This document shows, one piece after another, positions 28,645-33,152 of a stretch of DNA of 33,152 bases. The position numbers and the translations under genes were made by a program. Source of the DNA: Clostridium sp. UBA4108 (lineage in GTDB: Bacteria; Bacillota; Clostridia; Clostridiales; Clostridiaceae). The DNA lies in NCBI GenBank assembly GCA_002381695.1, contig DFXM01000025.1, forward strand, positions 190,542 through 223,693, given 5' to 3'. The notes under the pieces were generated by a model. That model saw only the letters and a program-made list of their open reading frames with translations, ran no database searches and was not told the DNA's origin. Numbering within the stretch: the first letter of the stretch is position 1; each line of letters starts with the position of its first letter.

Positions 28645-28802
28645 AATATATTTGCAAAGGTACCCTTTATCAAGGATAGTTTTAGATATATTATTATTTA
28701 TAAAACTAGCGACCCTATTATGAAACATTGTAAGATTCTCTGTCTTATTAAAATCTACATCTGCAATGTTATCTCTCATGTGTGAGTGTTTTTTTAGTAA
28801 TT
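28645..28802. other. Spacer downstream of the CAT-like gene
   Basis: About 160 bp with no recognisable reading frame, ending in the strong hairpin at 28803-28837. Confidence 0.5.
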
Positions 28803-28837
28803 AATCCGTACCACCCGTAAAACGGGCGGTACGGATT
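28803..28837 (+). terminator. GC-rich terminator hairpin
   Basis: AATCCGTACCACCCG (28803-28817) pairs with CGGGCGGTACGGATT (28823-28837) with one A-C mismatch and a 5-nt loop. TTG follows on the plus strand, so it probably ends the CAT-like transcript; it also lies just past the stop of the small four-cysteine gene on the other strand. It is strikingly GC-rich for this window. Confidence 0.75.
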
Positions 28838-28844
28838 TTGTAAA

Positions 28845-29015
28845 TCATAAACTCACTTTTTTATTCTTACAGCGCTTGCATACTGTTAGTTTTTTATCGT
28901 TATCTAGTAAAATCTCATATAATAGTTTAATTCTTTTCGCTTTACAGACAGGACATGTTCCCCTACCTCTAGCAGGTAAATGAATTAATCCCTTTCCTCT
29001 ATGATTCTTAGACAT
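28845..29015 (-). CDS. 56-aa four-cysteine (zinc-ribbon-like) protein
   Basis: Small gene from ATG (29013-29015) to TGA (28845-28847). The protein begins MSKNHRGKGLIHLPARGRGT, then C-P-V-C at 21-24 and C-K-R-C at 46-49: two CxxC pairs 21 residues apart, as in a treble-clef or ribbon zinc site. It is very basic with no hydrophobic segment, fitting a nucleic-acid-binding role. GAGGGGG lies 6 nt before the ATG, and the stop of the upstream HTH gene is one base before it (TGA-A-ATG), so the two are translationally coupled. Confidence 0.82.
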   Translation of the reverse strand: MSKNHRGKGLIHLPARGRGTCPVCKAKRIKLLYEILLDNDKKLTVCKRCKNKKVSL

Positions 29016-29016
29016 T

Positions 29017-29313
29017 TCAATCCCCCTCTATAGAATTATTTACATCCTTTAAGTTTTTGTAGACAATCTTTCTTATGGATTCACTGCTTAAACAAAATAG
29101 TTCAGACAACTCATCCATAGTTAAACCATCTTTATACTTTTTTAAAATTTCATTATTTCTGAAAGTAATTTCCTCCCTTGAGCCACTTTTTTTACCCCAA
29201 TTTCTTCTCACATTATCCAATTGAGGTATATATATTCTCTCACCTTGAACATAGGTTTGAATTTCCTTTAAAAGCTCAGGAGGAAAAATATCTTTTGCAT
29301 TTTTATAGTTCAA
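29017..29313 (-). CDS. CD3324-family helix-turn-helix protein
   Basis: A 98-aa protein. Residues 1-45 (NAKDIFPPELLKEIQTYVQGERIYIP) are a conserved segment I associate with the CD3324 family; about 58-92 form a helix-turn-helix resembling a sigma region 4 or Mor-type fold (YKDGLTMDELSELFCLSSES). It starts with TTG at 29311-29313, 8 nt after AAGGAGG. It lies 34 bp after the GNAT gene and is coupled to the small four-cysteine gene. It is probably a transcription regulator; the target is unknown. Confidence 0.85.
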   Translation of the reverse strand: MNYKNAKDIFPPELLKEIQTYVQGERIYIPQLDNVRRNWGKKSGSREEITFRNNEILKKYKDGLTMDELSELFCLSSESIRKIVYKNLKDVNNSIEGD

Positions 29314-29347
29314 TAAATAGACCTCCTTAAATACTCAAGCATAGGCA

Positions 29348-30283
29348 TCATCTCTCAAGAATCATATCAGTCCAAAATTCAAAAGGAATAAAGCCATTTT
29401 TTTCACAAGCAGTAACTGCATCATGACAATCCCTGTTTAAATAAATGTAAAGGTCCTCTTCTGAGCAGACCTTGGACAACTGGTCTATTGTTTTGCTTAG
29501 AATGTAATCTCCAACACTACTCCCATTATATTCAGGACTAACTGTGAAATTATCAATCCATATCTTCCCTGAATCCTTTGAAACGATGATACCCGCAACA
29601 ATCCTGCCATTTTCTGTTGTTATAAACTTTGAATTATTAATTGTGAAATCTTGTTTAAACATTTCCAGGAATTCCTCATAAGTACAATTCGTGAAGTAAC
29701 GATAATTTCTAGTAGATTCATATTTATAGTAAAAATCAATTATATTATTTAGGAATTTTTCAGAATAGTTTATTTCCGACAAACCTTTTCCCAGTTCACC
29801 TGCTTGAGGTACTGGTGTATTTCCATCCTTTTTCATATACATTCGATATTTAGGTTCAAACCCATTTCTAATAATTGTGGGAATTAGATAATGTGAAAGC
29901 GTCGGAAAGTATTCAATTTCACCATACTCGAGCGATTGAATGATAAATTTTTTCGAGGTATCTTCAGCTAAAAACCATTCTTTAATATTGGGAATCGACT
30001 TTTCGATAATTTCAAATCTCTTCTCCCAACTTGATGGTAGTATCAATGTAGCCCGTAATGTGTCATCTCCCTCACTTAAATGATAGAAATGGTAGAGACA
30101 ATATTCATCTTCAATGTAATCAATTAAATAAATCCCTTTTTCACTATAAAGCTTATATCTATCAAAATCATGCAAAGGCATTTTTACAAATGGCAACATC
30201 GGAATGAAACTCGTTTTTGCATATTCAATTTTATCTGCGAATTCACTTATTGTATCTGAAGTTATTCTTTTAATCTTTTTCAT
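29348..30283 (-). CDS. GNAT-family N-acetyltransferase with extra N-terminal domain
   Basis: A 311-aa protein. The C-terminal 120 residues are a GNAT acetyltransferase: RIVAGIIVSKDSGKIWIDNF, then VSPEYNGSSVGDYILSKTI as the acetyl-CoA pyrophosphate loop in degenerate form (G-S-S-V-G-D rather than R-G-x-G), and a final ACEKNGF. The N-terminal ~170 residues do not match a domain I can name; they may be a second, degenerate GNAT-like fold. Start: ATG at 30281-30283, 8 nt after GGAGG; the GTG three codons earlier abuts the SD. It is the first gene of the operon with the HTH and four-cysteine proteins. The acceptor is unknown. Confidence 0.82.
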   Translation of the reverse strand: MKKIKRITSDTISEFADKIEYAKTSFIPMLPFVKMPLHDFDRYKLYSEKGIYLIDYIEDEYCLYHFYHLSEGDDTLRATLILPSSWEKRFEIIEKSIPNIKEWFLAEDTSKKFIIQSLEYGEIEYFPTLSHYLIPTIIRNGFEPKYRMYMKKDGNTPVPQAGELGKGLSEINYSEKFLNNIIDFYYKYESTRNYRYFTNCTYEEFLEMFKQDFTINNSKFITTENGRIVAGIIVSKDSGKIWIDNFTVSPEYNGSSVGDYILSKTIDQLSKVCSEEDLYIYLNRDCHDAVTACEKNGFIPFEFWTDMILER

Positions 30284-30316
30284 GACACTCACCTCCGAAA
30301 TATTTAACAGGTAAAT

Positions 30317-30358
30317 CCTGTATTTTCATTATCGCATATATAGAATGTGAAATACAGG
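30317..30358 (-). promoter_or_regulatory. Inverted repeat in the GNAT operon promoter region
   Basis: CCTGTATTTTCA (30317-30328) and TGAAATACAGG (30348-30358) are inverted arms with a one-base bulge. Related ACCTGT sequences occur nearby at about 30306-30312 and 30383-30390. A minus-strand extended -10 (TGCGATAAT) lies between the arms, so a regulator binding the arms would embrace the promoter. Confidence 0.5.
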
Positions 30359-30397
30359 TGAAAAACAATTGCACTAATTTTGTACCTGTATATATAG

Positions 30398-30424
30398 ATA
30401 TGGAGTGTTTTGAGTAAAATAGAC
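30398..30424. repeat. 27-bp interspersed repeat, copy 2
   Basis: Differs from 15371-15397 at one base. No third copy was noticed, although the inverted repeat at 32152-32315 also contains an AAAATAGAC motif on its minus strand. Confidence 0.6.
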
Positions 30425-30463
30425 ATAGTTAATTTGGCTTAATGTAATAGTTTGATTTGATTA

Positions 30464-30499
30464 TAAAAAAAATAGGCTTACTCTTCCTGCGATAAGCCT
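30464..30499 (-). terminator. Terminator of murD
   Basis: AGGCTTA (30474-30480) pairs with TAAGCCT (30493-30499); on the minus strand the stem is followed by ATTTTTTTTAT. It lies about 25 bp past the murD stop. Confidence 0.85.
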
Positions 30500-30524
30500 T
30501 CATACTTTATTACAATTAATCATT

Positions 30525-31877
30525 TTAAGAACATTCAGACTCTAGTTTGTTTACATACTCCTTAAACAAATTCCCACGCACCTCAAAGTCCTTAAATTGA
30601 TCCCATGCAGCGCATGCAGGACTTAAAAGAACAACATATCCTTCACTAGATGAACTGTATGCTATTTCAGTAGCCTCTTCTAAAGTATCAATAACTTTAC
30701 AAGGAATGTCACATTTCTTAGCAAAATTCTCTACCCTCATTTTTGTTTCACCATATGCTACAATTAGTTTTACATTTAATAAGTAGTTCTTCAACTCATC
30801 AAAGCTGTGCCCTCTATCTAATCCACCTAGTAACAATACTGTTGATTTTGTAAATGAAGCTAAAGCAACTTGAGTCGACTTTATATTAGTGGATTTAGAG
30901 TCATTATAAAAATCTATATTATTTATAGTTTTAACATATTCCATTCTATGCTCTACACCACCAAAAGCTTTTAAAACACTAATAATAGCATCATTATCTA
31001 CGCCTAATTCTTTAACAACTGCAATAGCTGCCATAGCATTTTCATAATTATGCTTTCCTTTAATTTTTACTTCATTTAGCGATATTATTTTATCGTTATT
31101 ATAATAAATATATCCATCAGCTATTGTGCAACCTAATTTATTCAATGAACTAGATGAAAAATATTTTTTAGTAGATTCAATATCATTTGTTAAGTTAAGA
31201 ACTTCTTTGTCACCTAAATTAAGAATTGCTGTATCACTTTTAGTATGATGATTAAAAATCCTTCTTTTCATGCTCTTATAAATATGGTAGGACCCATGGA
31301 AATCAAGATGGGCTTCCGATATATTAGTTAAAACAGATATATTAGTCTTAAAGTCTAAGACATTACACAACTGATGGTCTGATACTTCCATAACCGCAAT
31401 ATCATTATCTCTTAATTGAGATACAAAAGAACATGCAGGATATCCAATGTTGCCCATTAAAAACACACTCTTCGAAGCTTTTTTTAGAATCTCGTAAATT
31501 ATTGTTGTTGTACTTGTTTTGCCATTAGTTCCAGTAACCCCAATAATTGTGACATCTGAAGGAAAATATCTAAAAGCTAATTCCAACTCATTTATAACAG
31601 GAATGTTAAGTTCATAAGCTTTTTCTATATATTTATGACTATTTGAAATACCTGGATTTTTAACTATCATTTCAAAAGTGTTATCAATCAAATCCTCTGG
31701 ATGACTACCTAAAACAATTTTAACACCCAACGATTGCAGCTCTTTAATCTGTTCTAAGTTTTGTTCAGTGTTAGCATCATTGACAATAACTTCATAGCCT
31801 TTGTTTACCAGTAGTTTCGCAGCCTCATAACCACTTCTAGCCATACCTAGGACAAAAACCTTTCTAGTAACGCTCAC
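30525..31877 (-). CDS. murD: UDP-N-acetylmuramoylalanine--D-glutamate ligase
   Basis: Adds D-glutamate to UDP-MurNAc-L-Ala in cytoplasmic peptidoglycan precursor synthesis. The 450 aa have the normal three-domain Mur ligase layout: N-terminal UDP-binding domain (VFVLGMARSGYEAA), ATP loop GVTGTNGKTSTTT near 114-125, SEAHLDFHGS and NYENAMAA in the central domain, and YNDSKSTN with LLLGGLDRGHSF in the C-terminal part. It starts with GTG at 31875-31877 about 8 nt after GAGGAG. Unusually for murD, no other cell-wall (dcw) genes adjoin it; it has its own terminator. Confidence 0.97.
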   Translation of the reverse strand: MSVTRKVFVLGMARSGYEAAKLLVNKGYEVIVNDANTEQNLEQIKELQSLGVKIVLGSHPEDLIDNTFEMIVKNPGISNSHKYIEKAYELNIPVINELELAFRYFPSDVTIIGVTGTNGKTSTTTIIYEILKKASKSVFLMGNIGYPACSFVSQLRDNDIAVMEVSDHQLCNVLDFKTNISVLTNISEAHLDFHGSYHIYKSMKRRIFNHHTKSDTAILNLGDKEVLNLTNDIESTKKYFSSSSLNKLGCTIADGYIYYNNDKIISLNEVKIKGKHNYENAMAAIAVVKELGVDNDAIISVLKAFGGVEHRMEYVKTINNIDFYNDSKSTNIKSTQVALASFTKSTVLLLGGLDRGHSFDELKNYLLNVKLIVAYGETKMRVENFAKKCDIPCKVIDTLEEATEIAYSSSSEGYVVLLSPACAAWDQFKDFEVRGNLFKEYVNKLESECS

Positions 31878-32078
31878 TCTATCAACTCCTCTTTCATACC
31901 TATTATACTATATAACGGATAACACCAGTAATTGCATATTATCATTATTAGAATATAATATAAGTTAATACCTATTACTTCAATATTCACAATTATACAT
32001 ATAATGAATTTACATCAATAAATCTCTAATTTAGTTAATTTTATCTTAATAAACTATATGATTATAGTAAAAACTGAA
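31878..32078. other. Spacer upstream of murD
   Basis: Very AT-rich, about 200 bp; it should hold the murD promoter on the minus strand. No gene or repeat is recognised. Confidence 0.5.
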
Positions 32079-32118
32079 AAAGAAGGAGAATACCCTCATT
32101 TGTGGATTCTCCTTCTTT
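32079..32118. terminator. Long terminator hairpin
   Basis: AAAGAAGGAGAAT (32079-32091) pairs perfectly with ATTCTCCTTCTTT (32106-32118) around a 14-nt loop; A/T-rich runs on both sides. It probably ends the zinc-ribbon transcript on the minus strand. Confidence 0.75.
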
Positions 32119-32151
32119 ATCATTTATAAAATATTTCTTCATATTCTTCAC

Positions 32152-32315
32152 TAAGGCATCTTCAAAAAATAAATAAGTCAGAATTCTCGTCTATTTTGAG
32201 TTATACTGCGTTAACAGAACCCTTAGATAGTGCTACTATTTGCGGAACCTGTTTCCTTGTCTAACTCAAAATATACTTCCCATCCTTGACTTATTATTTA
32301 TTTTCAGATGCCTAA
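32152..32315. repeat. Long imperfect inverted repeat
   Basis: The outer arms, TAAGGCATCT with AATAAATAAGTCA (32152-32180) and TGACTTATTATTTATT with AGATGCCTAA (32287-32315), are inverted copies; further in, TATTTTGAGTTA (about 32193-32204) faces TAACTCAAAATA (about 32262-32273), and weaker pairing continues through the AACAG/CTGTT motifs to the centre. The whole 160 bp is thus a degenerate palindrome whose right arm ends in the stop codon of the zinc-ribbon gene. It may be a MITE-like element or a large 3' RNA structure. Confidence 0.6.
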
Positions 32316-32572
32316 TTCTTTTTCCAGCGCTTCAAAATTGGCATATATTCCATCATTTTAGCTCGTGCAGTTTCTGCATCCGGGCAATTATCACCTATCA
32401 TAAATGGAATACAGCTTTCAATCATTTCTTCCATGGTTTCATCTTTGTTAAATATTCCATTAGAAAAACAATAACAACAATATTCTCCATTTCTTGAACC
32501 ATCTGCATTTTTTCCAAAATCCTTTTCTTCCTCTAAAGGCATACCACAACTTTGACATATTTTTTGTTCCAT
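32312..32572 (-). CDS. Putative zinc-ribbon protein (PF12674-like)
   Basis: An 86-aa protein with C-Q-S-C near residues 6-9 (ICQSCGMPLEEEKDFG) and C-C-Y-C near 32-35 (NGEYCCYCFSNGIF), the pattern of the small zinc-ribbon family that often stands alone or next to regulators; a conserved helical tail ends in MMEYMPILKRWKKN. AAGGAGAG lies 7 nt before the ATG. The function is unknown. The stop codon overlaps the long inverted repeat. Confidence 0.88.
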   Translation of the reverse strand: MEQKICQSCGMPLEEEKDFGKNADGSRNGEYCCYCFSNGIFNKDETMEEMIESCIPFMIGDNCPDAETARAKMMEYMPILKRWKKN

Positions 32573-32652
32573 AACTCTTCTCTCCTTCGCAATTTATTTG
32601 TTAGTTTTAATATATCATTCTAATGGTGACACCTGTATGTCAACTTTAAAAA
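32573..32652. other. Spacer upstream of the zinc-ribbon gene
   Basis: Contains the RBS and presumably the promoter of the zinc-ribbon gene on the minus strand; nothing else recognised. Confidence 0.5.
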
Positions 32653-32987
32653 TGATTTTCATAAGCTTCTTCAAATTAGATTGCAATTTCCTTTTTAATA
32701 ATTTAGGAGAAATAATTTTAGTATATCATGTTAAGGTTCACCCTTTAGAAAGATTAGATAATCTGTATCTTTTCGAATTTAAAATACATCCAATGTTAAG
32801 GTTCAACCATAGTAAAATAGCCATTCTTTAAATCAAAGATACCATAAGAACATTGATTTTACAAGGCTTGAGAGAAATTTTACCAACCCCTTTGTGTTTT
32901 TTTAAAAACCACAAAAAAAATTCCTCACAAACCCTTAGTTATCAACGGATTGCGAAGAGTTTTGCTTTAGATCAGGTTGGTAAAATT
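32653..32987. repeat. Dispersed repeat, copy B, with MITE-like core
   Basis: Second copy of the element at 23235-23503. The core 32876-32987 (112 bp) is bounded by perfect 13-bp terminal inverted repeats AATTTTACCAACC and GGTTGGTAAAATT. Between block 1 (32653-32740) and the core there is extra sequence, including a second GTTAAGGTTCA motif near 32795. No reading frame resembles a transposase. Confidence 0.75.
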
Positions 32988-33152
32988 GATCTTTAGTTAT
33001 AATATAAAATTGCTATCTTAATTGATTTTTCATTTAATATTATGTAATCTACTACGAGAATAAGTATACCCACTATATTAATGTTCAACATAACATGTTA
33101 TTTCACCACTTAAGTATTTGGCTTTGTTTTGTACTGTAAAAGTGTAAGTGTT
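32988..33152. other. Right end of window without recognised feature
   Basis: AT-rich sequence to the window edge; nothing that I can support as gene or repeat. Confidence 0.5.

Noticed and set aside
32598..32831. A 77-codon plus-strand frame over the dispersed repeat
   Set aside because: No RBS; lies across repeat copy B and is not preserved in copy A.
1..33152. CRISPR array, prophage, integron or toxin-antitoxin pair
   Set aside because: No regularly spaced repeats, integrase, phage structural gene or adjacent toxin/antitoxin frames were seen.

Overview
The window is very AT-rich DNA from a low-GC, anaerobic, spore-forming Firmicute, most likely a Clostridium or close relative. The signs are strong AGGAGG-type ribosome binding sites with frequent GTG and TTG starts, a clostridial thiolase, a rubredoxin/flavodiiron (FprA) pair, a SleC-like spore cortex-lytic protein, an M16C presequence-type protease and a CD3324-family helix-turn-helix protein. 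This is ordinary chromosome with accessory patches: antibiotic-resistance-type genes, arsenic genes, gene remnants and dispersed repeats. No complete IS, phage, CRISPR array, rRNA or tRNA is visible.

Layout. 1-3668 (-): a probable five-gene operon of a small anchored protein, CcdA, a TlpA/ResA-like thioredoxin, a response regulator and a histidine kinase cut by the window edge; this looks like an extracytoplasmic thiol-redox module with its own two-component system. 3761-6241: proB-proA, bracketed by two copies of a ~120-bp terminator-containing repeat. 6301-9237 (-): large M16C metalloprotease. 9484-9678 (-): a very small free-standing gene (23 codons) with near-consensus promoter, palindromic operator, RBS and terminator. 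9874-11673 (-): ABC-F ribosome-protection gene with a leader holding two short peptides and a conditional terminator. 11886-15325 (-): two-gene operon of an acyl-CoA dehydrogenase/EtfA/rubredoxin fusion followed by FprA, which together could carry electrons from acyl-CoA to O2 or NO. 15640-17028 (-): arsR-arsM, where arsM has an in-frame UGA at a conserved cysteine followed by a SECIS-like hairpin, so it is probably a selenoprotein. 17307-20503 (+): SleC-like protein with four peptidoglycan-binding repeats, an IS256-like remnant and an acyl-ACP thioesterase. 20597-24155: YdcF-like and 2H phosphoesterase genes, a DUF3955 membrane protein, a Nudix-like protein, then about 1 kb of repeat DNA and a decayed duplicate of the YdcF/2H locus. 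24156-27533: thiolase plus QueG-like iron-sulfur protein, divergent from a LysR regulator with a strong palindromic operator. 27847-28644 (+): truncated peptidase E remnant and a chloramphenicol acetyltransferase-like gene. 28845-30283 (-): GNAT, CD3324-family HTH and a 56-aa four-cysteine protein. 30525-31877 (-): murD. 32312-32572 (-): zinc-ribbon protein. 32653-32987: second copy of the dispersed repeat.

The observations most worth following are the putative selenoprotein ArsM, the fused acyl-CoA:rubredoxin electron chain next to FprA, the double-leader attenuator of the ABC-F gene, and the operator-controlled 23-codon gene. All functions are inferred by reading; no database search was possible.
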